Part shown: positions 26,667 to 34,795 of the stretch, piece after piece | Layout: the number at the start of each line of letters is the position of its first letter | Position numbering within the stretch: the stretch's first letter is position 1 | The notes under the pieces: model-generated | What the model saw: the letters and a program-made list of their open reading frames with translations, nothing else | Databases searched by the model: none | Told to the model about the DNA's origin: nothing | Made by a program: the position numbers and the translations under genes | Assembly: GCA_016284305.1 (NCBI GenBank) | Contig: JAEEON010000028.1 | Location: 1-64,000, forward strand | Direction of reading: 5' to 3' | Source of the DNA: Bacteroidales bacterium | GTDB taxonomy: Bacteria > Bacteroidota > Bacteroidia > Bacteroidales > F082 | Length of the DNA: 64,000 nucleotides

Positions 26667-27716
26667 ATGAAGACGAATCGCCTTTTTTTCATAGCCGTGC
26701 TCATGACTTGTTTGTTCCAGGCATGTAGCACCGATGTGGATATGTTGGCTGAGCCAAAGGAGATCTCCGCGATTTACGGAATTTTGGATTATAAACAAGA
26801 CACGAACTTTGTGAAGATCAACAAACTCATCTGCGCTGACGACCCAGAATCTTATTTAAGCCAACACCCTTCCGTATCCGACTTTGATGGGAAACTCGAT
26901 GTCAGATTGATCGAATACGTGAACGGGGTACGGAAACGTGAGTTTTCACTCGATACGATAACACGGGAAAACAAACAACCTGGCATCTTTTCTTATCCAA
27001 AACAACGGTTATACTATACCACAGAGCGATTGCTTCCGAACACTTCTGAGCGAAAGGTGAGCTACGAGCTTGTTGTGGATACAGGTGAGCAAACCATCGT
27101 CTCAACAACAGACATGGTGGGTGATGACGAGTTTAGAATCATCTCCCCGCATCTGAATTTCTCAAAGATGTATTTCGGTACTGTCAGGGCGATGAAGTTT
27201 GTCCCCGCTATGAATGCCGGCTTTTTCGATGTTGACATTGCCTTTGAATACAAAGAACGTCAAATCTCTTCAGAAGACACCGCAACGAAGGTCTTTCATG
27301 TCATCCATAGTCATTTGAATAGGGAAGACCTCGCTCAAAGCACTCAGGATGGTGAGTTTTGTATCCGTTACCGACCTGAACATTTCTTTATGTCCTTGGG
27401 AGAGTACTTGGGAGACGACACCTTGAATCACGATGTGTGGCGTTATATCACAGACTATCCGCTCATCATCCGCATCGATGCGGGCGGGTGGGGCATGAGA
27501 GACTACCTCTACCTGCAAGAGCTTCAGCAGGGTGCCAGTCTCCCCAACACCGACGTGTCGTGCGTGGGACATGGGGCTGTGGGACTCTTCTCTTCGCGTA
27601 CCAGCGTTACCATGCGTGGACGACTCGCCGGGGAGACGGTGCCTGATCTTTTAAGCATGAATTGGGGATTTCGTTTTATAGGTGGTAAAAATGAAGAACT
27701 ATGCGAGAGTTATTGA
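26667..27716 (+). CDS. Uncharacterised lipoprotein, copy B of a tandem pair
   Basis: 349 residues, exactly the length of copy A with no gaps in the alignment; lipobox FQAC near residue 20. The first 20 residues differ, then STDVDMLAEPKEISAIYGILDYKQ runs in parallel. It has its own promoter, unlike copy A, and its last 16 bp overlap the start of cdsA. That overlap was probably the ancestral arrangement. Function unknown; an outer-membrane or periplasmic lipoprotein is inferred from the signal sequence. Confidence 0.85.
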   Translation: MKTNRLFFIAVLMTCLFQACSTDVDMLAEPKEISAIYGILDYKQDTNFVKINKLICADDPESYLSQHPSVSDFDGKLDVRLIEYVNGVRKREFSLDTITRENKQPGIFSYPKQRLYYTTERLLPNTSERKVSYELVVDTGEQTIVSTTDMVGDDEFRIISPHLNFSKMYFGTVRAMKFVPAMNAGFFDVDIAFEYKERQISSEDTATKVFHVIHSHLNREDLAQSTQDGEFCIRYRPEHFFMSLGEYLGDDTLNHDVWRYITDYPLIIRIDAGGWGMRDYLYLQELQQGASLPNTDVSCVGHGAVGLFSSRTSVTMRGRLAGETVPDLLSMNWGFRFIGGKNEELCESY

Positions 27717-28513
27717 TCAGAACCCTTTCAGGTGCCGTCTTAGTGACGATCATTATCGGCTCCATCCTTTGGTCACCATGGGCATGGGCTGCCGTCGCAC
27801 TGTTTGTCGTCGTTGTGGGAACCTACGAGATGTGCAAACTACAACAGTTGCCGTTGAAGCCTTTTCTTTTTTTAGGTGAGCTGATCGCTGTTGGTGGCTA
27901 TGCCCTTGCCGCTTTAGTGGCCTTGAAGGTGCTGCCCATGCGATGGCTGCTTTTGGAATTAGCATTTCCCTTGCTTCCTTTCCTTGTGGCGCTTTTCTCA
28001 TCACAGCACGACTTTAAGACTATCGCCGCATTTGGTTTTGGATCCTTGGCATATCTCAGCCTGCCCACTTCACTGATGGTTTTCATGTACCAGTCAGATC
28101 TTTTTGGCGACTTGGCAGGCCCTCGGCTGATCATCATGGTGTTTGGCTTGCTTTGGGTGAACGACACTTTCGCTTACCTCACGGGAAGGCTGCTGGGGAA
28201 ACATAAGCTCTTCGAACGCATCTCCCCCGGTAAAACCATTGAAGGCAGTCTTGGAGGCCTGATCTTCACCTTGCTGGGAGTCATATTGTTAAGCCATTAT
28301 TCCACTTGGTTGCCTATGAAAGCCGCCATTGGCATGGGCTTGATTGCCGTTGTATTTGGCACCTTGGGTGACCTGTGCGAGTCGATGCTCAAACGACAAG
28401 CTGGAGTGAAGGACTCAGGAAAGCTCATCCCAGGACATGGGGGCATCTTGGATCGTTTCGACTCGGTGCTGTTTGCCGTACCGTTTGTTTTTGTATATTT
28501 GCTGCTGGTATGA
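27701..28513 (+). CDS. cdsA: Phosphatidate cytidylyltransferase
   Basis: 270 residues with about seven or eight membrane segments. The family signature is near the C-terminus: ESMLKRQAGVKDSGKLIPGH followed by GGILDRFDS. It makes CDP-diacylglycerol from phosphatidate and CTP in the inner membrane. The start (MRELLIRTL) lies within the last codons of lipoprotein copy B. The stop overlaps the psd start by ATGA, so phospholipid synthesis genes are translationally coupled. Confidence 0.95.
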   Translation: MRELLIRTLSGAVLVTIIIGSILWSPWAWAAVALFVVVVGTYEMCKLQQLPLKPFLFLGELIAVGGYALAALVALKVLPMRWLLLELAFPLLPFLVALFSSQHDFKTIAAFGFGSLAYLSLPTSLMVFMYQSDLFGDLAGPRLIIMVFGLLWVNDTFAYLTGRLLGKHKLFERISPGKTIEGSLGGLIFTLLGVILLSHYSTWLPMKAAIGMGLIAVVFGTLGDLCESMLKRQAGVKDSGKLIPGHGGILDRFDSVLFAVPFVFVYLLLV

Positions 28514-29187
28514 GACAGTTGCATAAAAGAATTCATGAAGAAGGAACGGTTGCCATCATCGTTGCCGTACTCATTGTGGCCGTTCTTGTCTTTGTCGTCA
28601 ATTGGTTTTTCCCTTCTCAAACGGTGTGGCACGTCTTGTTATATGCCTTTTCTCTGGTCTTCTTGACTATGATTGTCCGTTTTTTCCGCATCCCTATTTG
28701 GCGTACGACGACCTTGGCCGAAGATGCTGTCATCGCCCCAGCCGATGGCAAGGTGGCTGCAAATGAGGTGGTGATGGAAGATGAGTATTTCCATGAGAAA
28801 CGGCGGCAGATTTCCATCTTCATGTCGATTTATGACGTGCATATCAATGTCTTTCCTTTCGATGGAGCAGTGACCTATTATCAATATCATCCTGGTAAGT
28901 TCTTGGTGGCTTTCAACCCAAAGTCTTCCACCGACAATGAACATAATACCATTGTGTTGCGTGATGCCAAAGGCCGTGAGATCATGGTGCGGCAAATTGC
29001 AGGTTTTGTGGCTCGACGCATTGTCTGCGATCTTCATCCTGGAGATTCCGCTGAAGTGGGTGAGGAGATGGGCATGATTCGTTTTGGCTCGCGTGTGGAT
29101 GTCTTTCTGCCTCTGGATGCTGAGGTGAAGGTGAAAATCGGCGATAAAACCGTCAGCAAGGAGACGGTCTTGGCTATACTCAAATAG
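28510..29187 (+). CDS. psd: Phosphatidylserine decarboxylase proenzyme
   Basis: 225 residues from the ATG at 28510, which overlaps the cdsA stop (ATGA); longer in-frame extensions run inside cdsA and are rejected. Two N-terminal membrane segments (about 14-50), then the short Psd type with the self-cleavage site GS in IRFGSRVDVFLP near residue 197. Cleavage at that Ser creates the pyruvoyl group that decarboxylates phosphatidylserine to phosphatidylethanolamine. Ends 2 bp from the convergent HAD gene. Confidence 0.93.
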   Translation: MRQLHKRIHEEGTVAIIVAVLIVAVLVFVVNWFFPSQTVWHVLLYAFSLVFLTMIVRFFRIPIWRTTTLAEDAVIAPADGKVAANEVVMEDEYFHEKRRQISIFMSIYDVHINVFPFDGAVTYYQYHPGKFLVAFNPKSSTDNEHNTIVLRDAKGREIMVRQIAGFVARRIVCDLHPGDSAEVGEEMGMIRFGSRVDVFLPLDAEVKVKIGDKTVSKETVLAILK

Positions 29188-29189
29188 TC

Positions 29190-29891
29190 TTATAATATAT
29201 TCTTGATTTCCAGTAAGTTATGTATTTCGAAGGTACACTCTCCTTGGGAGGGCTGTCCTGAAGCATTGAAAAAGATTTGATCGATGTCTGCAGCACGGGC
29301 TCCATCGATGTCAACGGCCATCTCATCACCGATCATCAGGCTTTCAGCTGCATTGGCATGGGCTTTTTTTAGGGCATAAAGAAAGATCTCGGGATTGGGT
29401 TTCTTCACTCCGACTTCCTCGGAGACGGTCAAGGTTTCGAAATAGGGTTCCATGCCCGAGCCGGCTAGTTTTGTGTGCTGCACTTCTTGGAATCCATTGG
29501 TGATTAGGTGAAGATGATAATTGGGCTTTAAATACTCCAACACTTCCATGGTGCCTGGAACCAGCTTCACGATGCGTGGTGACCAATATACGTAATCCTC
29601 ACTCAGATGGTCGGCCAGTTCCGTGTCGTGAATGCCGTAGTGTTCCAATGGTTTAAGGAAACGGGTGCGGTTGAGGTCCGCTTTGGTGATAAGGTCAGCG
29701 CGATACAGTTCCCAAAGTTTTTCGTTGAGCGGATGATACACTTCATGGAAATCATGGGCACTAGGGATGCCGAGTTCCTTCAACCGATAGGTGTTGTAAA
29801 TTTTCTCGAAGGCCACCTCTGCTGCAGCATCGAAATCCCATAGGGTTCGATCCAAATCAAAAAATATATGTTTATATCTCCAACCTTTCAT
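29190..29891 (-). CDS. HAD family hydrolase, YjjG-like
   Basis: 233 residues, HAD subfamily IA: DLDRTLWDFD (motif I; nucleophile Asp near 12), ITNGF (motif II), KKPNPEIF (motif III Lys) and IGDEMAVDIDGA (motif IV). Resembles YjjG-type 5'-nucleotidases that clear non-canonical pyrimidine nucleotides, but HAD substrate predictions are weak. Its start codon belongs to a GTGAAAG heptamer array (ATGAAAG is the variant unit) that also contains the stop codon of the upstream methyltransferase gene. Confidence 0.88.
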   Translation of the reverse strand: MKGWRYKHIFFDLDRTLWDFDAAAEVAFEKIYNTYRLKELGIPSAHDFHEVYHPLNEKLWELYRADLITKADLNRTRFLKPLEHYGIHDTELADHLSEDYVYWSPRIVKLVPGTMEVLEYLKPNYHLHLITNGFQEVQHTKLAGSGMEPYFETLTVSEEVGVKKPNPEIFLYALKKAHANAAESLMIGDEMAVDIDGARAADIDQIFFNASGQPSQGECTFEIHNLLEIKNIL

Positions 29892-29933
29892 CTTTCACCT
29901 TTCACCTTTTACCTTTCACCTTTCACCTCTCAT
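29885..29933 (-). repeat. GTGAAAG heptamer array linking the methyltransferase and HAD genes
   Basis: Seven 7-bp units on the minus strand; the last is the start of the HAD gene (ATGAAAG) and one supplies the TGA stop of the SpoU gene (29918-29916). Both the stop and the next start are thus inside one array. Confidence 0.95.
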
Positions 29934-30440
29934 CTGTCTCTGCCATTCAAAAAGAGCCACTGCTGCTGCATGGCTGACGTTGAGTGAGCGAGTTGGCCCC
30001 GGGACGGGGATATAGACCACCATGTCGCATTGTTTGAGCAAGTCTTCGTTAAGGCCATGACTCTCGCTGCCTACGATAAAGGCGACATCCTTGGGTAACG
30101 CTGTGTCATAGATGCAGGTGGCGTTGTCGGCGGTCTCGATGGCTACGATGGTTTTACCTTCAGGCACAATTTTGTGCAAGTCAGTCTCTTCGGTAAAATA
30201 CCATTGGATGTTGCCTCGACTGGATGCGGCAGCGCGACGTATCTTGCCGAGACTGTGCTTTGACTCCTCACCAAGGAAACACATCTCCGTGGCACCAATA
30301 TTGTCGGCAATGCGGATCATGGCTCCCATGTTGTCTGGGGTCATCAGATGATCGGCAATGACGATGGGCCGTGGGATCCTTTCATAGAGGTCCTCCGTTG
30401 GAATGCGCTCGAAGAGCTCGTTGGATTTTATGTAGGTCAT
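29916..30440 (-). CDS. SpoU/TrmH family RNA methyltransferase
   Basis: 174 residues, knotted SPOUT fold. SAM-binding motifs: TPDNMGAMIRIADNIGA (motif 1), IVGSESHGLN (motif 2) and PGPTRSLNVSHAAAVALFEW (motif 3). It is a short member without the extra N-terminal RNA-binding domain, like TrmL or the TrmH core. It methylates a ribose in tRNA or rRNA; the site cannot be told. Starts 1 bp after the stop of the peroxidase gene and ends inside a heptamer array that adds the final GER residues. Confidence 0.9.
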   Translation of the reverse strand: MTYIKSNELFERIPTEDLYERIPRPIVIADHLMTPDNMGAMIRIADNIGATEMCFLGEESKHSLGKIRRAAASSRGNIQWYFTEETDLHKIVPEGKTIVAIETADNATCIYDTALPKDVAFIVGSESHGLNEDLLKQCDMVVYIPVPGPTRSLNVSHAAAVALFEWQRQMRGER

Positions 30441-30441
30441 G

Positions 30442-31389
30442 TCATTCTTCAGTTAAAGTGTTGAGAAAAGCTTTGAGTTGGGCTTTTTCCGTGTCGGTGA
30501 GCTGAACTCCTCCCTGCATCACATGGTGCATCAAGGGACTGATGTGTTCTGAATACTGAACTCCCTCAGAGTAAAAGTCAATGACTTCATCAAGCGTATG
30601 GAATCGTCCATCGTGCATGTAAGGAGCCGTGATGGCAATGTTGCGTAGGGTGGGAGCCTTGAAGTTGCCGTGGTATTCTGAGTCTAATCCATTGTTATAT
30701 AATAGGTTAGTTGTAAACAAGGCGTTAGATCCTCCTCCATGGCAATGAAAACAATCCGCTCCTTCTTCCGTGACAAAGAGCAGGTAGCCATTGAGCTCTT
30801 CTTGGCTGAGCTGTACTTCACCTCGCAGATAACGGTCGAACTTGCTGTTGGCAAAGACTAGGCTTCGTACATATTGTGCGATAGCTTTCTCGACCAAACC
30901 GAAATGAATAGTGCTTGTGCCAAAAGCTTTGTGGAATAGCTCAGGATAGGTGTCGGACTGCTGCAGGCGTTCCACGAATCGGGTGGTGTCGGTGTTGATC
31001 TCCTTAGGGTCAGTTACGGCGGCATAGACCATATCTTCGAGGCTGGCCACTTCGCCTTTCCAACCTAAGCCAGAGGTGTTCCAAGCCAGGTTGATCAGCG
31101 GAAGCATAGTGTGTTGGGTGCCCAAGTTTTCCAAGTTGCCATCGGGACCAAGTTCAAAGCTGTATTCGGGGTGATGGCATGAGCTGCAGCTGTTTTCCTC
31201 AAAGAAAAGCTTCTCGCCTAAGGTTACTCCTTCTACCGTCATGGGGTTGTCGGCAGGGATGCTGTTTATCGTGGGGAAGAAGAGGGGTTGGGGTAAAGCG
31301 TAAGGTGTTGTGGTATGACCTACTTCGTCGGTGGGCCGGCAGGAAAAGAGAAGCAGTGGAAGCAGAAACAAGAAACCGGCTCTTCTCAT
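30442..31389 (-). CDS. Di-haem cytochrome c peroxidase family lipoprotein
   Basis: 315 residues with lipobox LLLFSC (Cys17). Two c-type haem sites, CSSCH at 68-72 and CFHCH at 213-217, in the MauG/CcpA two-domain arrangement. The family reduces hydrogen peroxide with electrons from cytochromes or oxidises protein residues; which reaction applies here is not clear. Acts in the periplasm, tethered to a membrane. The start overlaps the stop of a 75-residue lipoprotein gene (ATGA), and the SpoU gene follows after 1 bp, so this is a tight operon. Confidence 0.9.
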   Translation of the reverse strand: MRRAGFLFLLPLLLFSCRPTDEVGHTTTPYALPQPLFFPTINSIPADNPMTVEGVTLGEKLFFEENSCSSCHHPEYSFELGPDGNLENLGTQHTMLPLINLAWNTSGLGWKGEVASLEDMVYAAVTDPKEINTDTTRFVERLQQSDTYPELFHKAFGTSTIHFGLVEKAIAQYVRSLVFANSKFDRYLRGEVQLSQEELNGYLLFVTEEGADCFHCHGGGSNALFTTNLLYNNGLDSEYHGNFKAPTLRNIAITAPYMHDGRFHTLDEVIDFYSEGVQYSEHISPLMHHVMQGGVQLTDTEKAQLKAFLNTLTEE

Positions 31390-31613
31390 GGTTTCTTGTT
31401 TTTATGGGTGATGTCTGACCATAGTTTGCCCATGTTCTCCATGGTGTAGAAATGAGGTTTTGGGCTAGCACAATGCATGATCTTTTTCACCGGACGAGCA
31501 ATGGCATCGATGCGGGAAGCCACGGGGGTGTCTTGGGAAGCCTTGTCAGCTTTTGGGCGGCAGCCAGAGAAGAGGGCTAAGCAAAGTATCATCATACAAA
31601 GTGTTTGTTTCAT
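31386..31613 (-). CDS. Small lipoprotein, partner of the di-haem peroxidase
   Basis: 75 residues: signal peptide with lipobox LFSGC (Cys18) and a short tail containing HCASPKPHFYTMENMGKLW. Not recognised. One Cys, two His and a Met in about 15 residues could form a metal or haem ligand set, which is speculation. Overlaps the peroxidase start by 4 bp (ATGA) and is first in the operon behind a TATCTTTG box, so a supporting role for the peroxidase is likely. Confidence 0.75.
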   Translation of the reverse strand: MKQTLCMMILCLALFSGCRPKADKASQDTPVASRIDAIARPVKKIMHCASPKPHFYTMENMGKLWSDITHKNKKP

Positions 31614-31632
31614 TTTTGACCGAATTGTTTCG

Positions 31633-31640
31633 CAAAGATA
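31633..31640 (-). promoter_or_regulatory. -7 box (TATCTTTG, minus strand) for the peroxidase operon
   Basis: CAAAGATA on the + strand, 20 bp upstream of the small lipoprotein start. Forms a 9-bp inverted repeat (CAAAGATAA / TTATCTTTG) with the divergent box at 31663-31670. Confidence 0.65.
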
Positions 31641-31662
31641 ATCGTTTTTTTTCGGATATGGT

Positions 31663-31670
31663 TATCTTTG
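31663..31670 (+). promoter_or_regulatory. -7 box (TATCTTTG) for the Smr/DUF2027 gene
   Basis: Perfect TAnnTTTG match 17 bp upstream of the ATG at 31688, which supports that start. Confidence 0.65.
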
Positions 31671-31687
31671 CAGGAAATTTGAAGACT

Positions 31688-32776
31688 ATGACAAACGTGA
31701 ACATTGGAGATAAAGTGAATTTCCTGAACGCCGTGGGCGGAGGAAAAGTGACGAAGATCATCGATTCAAGGATGGTGATGGTGGAGATTGAGGACGGCTT
31801 TGAAGTGCCTTGCATGATTTCCGACCTCGTTTTGGACTACCGTTCACAACCAGCTCGTCAGCAACAGATTGTCGATACGATCCAGAAAGAAATTCAAGAG
31901 AAACAGTTGGTGCAACAGCAACAGGAGGAAGAGGCTCGTCATGGCGGCTTGCGTCGGTTTGCCAAAGAAGCCGAGAAAGAAGGTGCCTATCTTGCCTTTG
32001 TTCCTCATGAACAACAATGGCTTCTGACAGGAGCCATGGATGTGATGCTCGTCAACCACACCCCTTATGAGATGCTTTATACTTTCACCATTAAGGAGGA
32101 AGAAAAGTTCGTCAATGTGGACTATGGACAACTTGACAAGTACGAGAAGGTGGTGATAGAGACCATATCGCGTGAAGACCTGGAATATTGGTGCAACGGC
32201 ATCGTTCAGGCCATCTTCACTCGCGACAGTTGCGATGAGGTCTTACTTCCCTTGAATGCACCTTTCTCACTTCGTGCCAATCGTTTCTTTAAGGAAGGTA
32301 GCTACCTGATGTCAGGGGTGTTGGGTGAGAAAGCAGTGATGGTATGTCTCTCGGAGATCGTCGCTTTGCGTCATGGCGACAGCGACTTCACCAAGCTGAT
32401 GAAGGACGGGGTTGGGGCTCAGGCTCCGAAGAAAGACCTAGTGAAGCAGGAGGCTCCCATCGACAAGCATAAGACCGCCCAGGGGGAGGCAACAGTGGAT
32501 CTCCATATCGGTGAGTTGGTGGATAACATCCTCGGTCTCTCCAGCCATGATATGTTCAATATCCAAATGGACTACTTCAAAAAGATGCTTGACAGCGCCA
32601 TTGCTGCCGATTACACCAAGGTGACCTTTATTCATGGCGTGGGCAACGGAGTCTTGAAGAATGCCATCATCGAGGAGTTGAAGCATTACAAAAACACCGA
32701 AAACCATATGGCCTCTATCGCCAAGTTCGGTGTCGGAGCGATTGAAGTGGTGATTCGGGATAAAGAAAAGAATTAA
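31688..32776 (+). CDS. DUF2027 protein with C-terminal Smr domain
   Basis: 362 residues from the ATG at 31688 (MTNVNIGDKVNFLNAVGGGK); longer in-frame starts overlap the divergent gene and the promoter. The N-terminal part is a small beta-barrel, followed by a Q/E-rich linker (about 55-85), a central DUF2027 domain and a Smr domain (about 270-362) with VDLHIGELVDN and FIHGVGNGVLKNAI. Smr domains bind or nick nucleic acid (MutS2 relatives). The stop TAA is the first unit of an AATTAAT/AATTTAG heptamer array. Confidence 0.85.
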   Translation: MTNVNIGDKVNFLNAVGGGKVTKIIDSRMVMVEIEDGFEVPCMISDLVLDYRSQPARQQQIVDTIQKEIQEKQLVQQQQEEEARHGGLRRFAKEAEKEGAYLAFVPHEQQWLLTGAMDVMLVNHTPYEMLYTFTIKEEEKFVNVDYGQLDKYEKVVIETISREDLEYWCNGIVQAIFTRDSCDEVLLPLNAPFSLRANRFFKEGSYLMSGVLGEKAVMVCLSEIVALRHGDSDFTKLMKDGVGAQAPKKDLVKQEAPIDKHKTAQGEATVDLHIGELVDNILGLSSHDMFNIQMDYFKKMLDSAIAADYTKVTFIHGVGNGVLKNAIIEELKHYKNTENHMASIAKFGVGAIEVVIRDKEKN

Positions 32777-32798
32777 TAATTAATAATTTAGAATTTAG
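32771..32798 (+). repeat. AATTAAT / AATTTAG heptamer array at the end of the Smr gene
   Basis: Four 7-bp units (two of each type) starting in the last codon; the stop TAA is in the first unit. The next ATG is 6 bp after the array. Confidence 0.9.
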
Positions 32799-32804
32799 AG
32801 GGAG

Positions 32805-33194
32805 ATGGGGAAGGTTTTTGTAAAAAGGGTTTCAGGTGTTATTTTCTTTCTTGTGTTATCATTGTTTTTTTCTTGTCATCGAAACCAGGATACTTTAGTG
32901 GGACGATGGATTGTGGACAAGGTGAATGTGGATTTTCATGAAAATCTCGCCACGCCCGAGATGGTAAGGCAGTTTGGAGAACTGGAGAAGGGTAATGTGG
33001 TGGAGATCAGCATGGATTCTGTGTTGACTTTGATAATGGATGGAGATACTGTGACGGGTCGATACTCCATGCAGGATGGGAAAGTTATATGGGATGGTGA
33101 ACCATTCGGTAGTGTTGAGGATGGTGTTATGAAAACAGAGGTCCTTACTCCCTTGGGGTGGGTGAGGACCACATATAAGAAAGCTGGTAAGTGA
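32805..33194 (+). CDS. Small lipoprotein, lipocalin-like fold possible
   Basis: 129 residues; lipobox LFFSC around Cys24, then a short globular domain with alternating strands (LVGRWIVDKVNVDF, VVEISMDSVLTLIMDG, VTGRYSMQDGKVIWDG). The pattern G-x-W near the start and repeated short strands suggests a small lipocalin-like domain, seen in many Bacteroidota lipoproteins; this is inference. Its stop codon overlaps the 3' end of the convergent tRNA-Arg gene by 3 bp. Confidence 0.6.
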   Translation: MGKVFVKRVSGVIFFLVLSLFFSCHRNQDTLVGRWIVDKVNVDFHENLATPEMVRQFGELEKGNVVEISMDSVLTLIMDGDTVTGRYSMQDGKVIWDGEPFGSVEDGVMKTEVLTPLGWVRTTYKKAGK

Positions 33195-33263
33195 ACCCGC
33201 AGGGAATCGAACCCTGATCGAAGGAACCGGAATCCTTTATTCTATCCATTAAACTACGGGTCC
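33192..33263 (-). tRNA. tRNA-Arg(CCG)
   Basis: 72 nt. Acceptor GGACCCG pairs with CGGGTTC, T-loop GGTTCGATTCC, and anticodon stem AAGGA/TCCTT enclosing loop TTCCGGT, anticodon CCG. CCA is not encoded. Confidence 0.95.
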
Positions 33264-33324
33264 AAGCACCAAAGGCGCTGCAAAATTACAAAAAACAATT
33301 CAATACCAACCTCAAAAACCCCTC

Positions 33325-33359
33325 TTTTCATCTTTCACCTTTCACCTCTCAATTCTCAA
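33325..33359 (-). repeat. Heptamer array at the 3' end of the aldo/keto reductase gene
   Basis: Five 7-bp units on the minus strand: TTGAGAA, TTGAGAG, GTGAAAG, GTGAAAG, ATGAAAA. They encode the last residues (IEN) and the TGA stop. Confidence 0.9.
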
Positions 33360-34755
33360 TTTGCTTCAAGTGTTCCACATAATCGTCGATGCGATGAAGC
33401 TCTTTGGGAATTTCGATATTCTGAGGGCAGTGTGGTGCGCATTGGTTGCAACCGATGCAGTGATCGGCTTGTCGCAGCGAAGGCACGGCACGGTTGTATT
33501 CGATGAGGAAAGCTTTTCGAGCACGGCGGTACTCCTGTGCCTCTGGGTTGCCCGCAGGCATCCGTCCTTCGGTGATGGTGGCGTTATAATGCGCAAAGAT
33601 GGCAGGGATGTTCAATCCGTAAGGACAAGGCATGCAGTAGTTGCAGCTGGTACACGGCACGGTCTTGAGTTCGACGATTTCTTCGGCGACTTTCATCAGG
33701 AACTCGTCTTCCTCGGGCGTGATGGGACGCAGCGGAGAGAAGGTGGCCACATTCTGTACCAGATGTTCCATATAGGTCATGCCGCTGAGCACAACGAGGA
33801 TGCCCTCTGGAGTGCCGGCATAACGGAAGGCCCAACGAGCCACTGGAGTCTCCGGTTCGCGCTCCTGCATCTGCTTCACGATGAAGTCGGGCTGGTTGGC
33901 AAGCCGTCCGCCCAGCAAAGGCTCCATGATCACTCCAGGGATACCGCGACGATGCAGCTCGTTGTAAAGATAAGAGGCGTTGGTGTTGCGGCTGTTGATG
34001 CGCTTGGCGTAGTTCCAATCGACATAGTTCATCTGGATCTGTACGAAATCCCAGTGATAACGGCCCTCGTCGTGCCATTTCAACAGCATGTCGAAAATAT
34101 TGACATCGCCGTGATAGGAGAATCCGAGGTTGCGGATGCGTCCTTTCTCTTTTTGTTCGACGAGCCAGTCGAGGATGCCGTTGTCCATGAAACGGGCATT
34201 AAACAGTTGTTTGCTGTTCAGCTCCTGGGTCTCACCACCGATGCTGTGGAGGAGCAGATAGTCGATATAATCGGTTTGAAGTTCCTTGAGCGAGTTCTCG
34301 AACATGTTGATCGAGGCTTCGCGACTCCAGGTGTTGGGGCTGAAGTTGGACAACTTGGTGGCGATGTAATAGCTGTTACGTGGATGACGTGACAGGGCGA
34401 TGCCAGTGGCGTGTTCCGACTTGCCCTTGCAGTAAGCCGGGGAGGTGTCGAAATAGTTGACGCCGTGCTCCAAGGCGTAGTCGATCTCTTGGTTGACCAT
34501 TTCTTGGTCGATTTCCGAGTTTGGGTTCTCGCGACCTGAGCCGCCGCCTTCGACGGGGAGTCTCATCATGCCATAACCGAGGATGGACACGCGGTCGCCG
34601 CTGTTCGGGTTGGTTCGGTAGGTCATCTCGCCTTGGCCATCGATGACTTCGCCCTTTGAGGCGACGGGTTTATCGTTCGATGTGCAGGCGGAGAGCACTG
34701 CCGAGGTGGCTATAGCGGCCCCGCCCATTTTCTTTATGAATTCTCGTCTCTTCAT
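33349..34755 (-). CDS. Aldo/keto reductase with C-terminal 4Fe-4S domain, Tat-exported
   Basis: 468 residues. The N-terminus MKRREFIKKMGGAAIATSAVLSAC has the Tat RR motif and a Cys at position 24, so it may be a Tat lipoprotein. The barrel runs about 45-370 with NYFDTSPAYCKGKSE (catalytic Asp and Tyr) and WSREASINMFENSL. The C-terminus holds two cluster motifs, CTSCNYCMPCP and CIGCNQCAPHCP. It is probably a redox enzyme fed by the neighbouring polyferredoxin, but its substrate is unknown. Polyferredoxin gene lies 36 bp upstream, linked by an AGAAG heptamer array. Confidence 0.88.
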   Translation of the reverse strand: MKRREFIKKMGGAAIATSAVLSACTSNDKPVASKGEVIDGQGEMTYRTNPNSGDRVSILGYGMMRLPVEGGGSGRENPNSEIDQEMVNQEIDYALEHGVNYFDTSPAYCKGKSEHATGIALSRHPRNSYYIATKLSNFSPNTWSREASINMFENSLKELQTDYIDYLLLHSIGGETQELNSKQLFNARFMDNGILDWLVEQKEKGRIRNLGFSYHGDVNIFDMLLKWHDEGRYHWDFVQIQMNYVDWNYAKRINSRNTNASYLYNELHRRGIPGVIMEPLLGGRLANQPDFIVKQMQEREPETPVARWAFRYAGTPEGILVVLSGMTYMEHLVQNVATFSPLRPITPEEDEFLMKVAEEIVELKTVPCTSCNYCMPCPYGLNIPAIFAHYNATITEGRMPAGNPEAQEYRRARKAFLIEYNRAVPSLRQADHCIGCNQCAPHCPQNIEIPKELHRIDDYVEHLKQIEN

Positions 34756-34760
34756 ACTAA

Positions 34761-34795
34761 CTTCTTGCTTCTGTCTTCTTACTTCTGTCTTCTAA
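34761..34795 (-). repeat. AGAAGNN heptamer array between polyferredoxin and aldo/keto reductase genes
   Basis: Five 7-bp units of AGAAG plus two varying bases on the minus strand. The first overlaps the TAG stop of the polyferredoxin gene; the array ends 5 bp before the next ATG. Confidence 0.92.

Noticed and set aside
33361-34392. 343-residue open frame antisense to the aldo/keto reductase
   Set aside because: The minus-strand gene has clear cluster and catalytic motifs; this frame has none.
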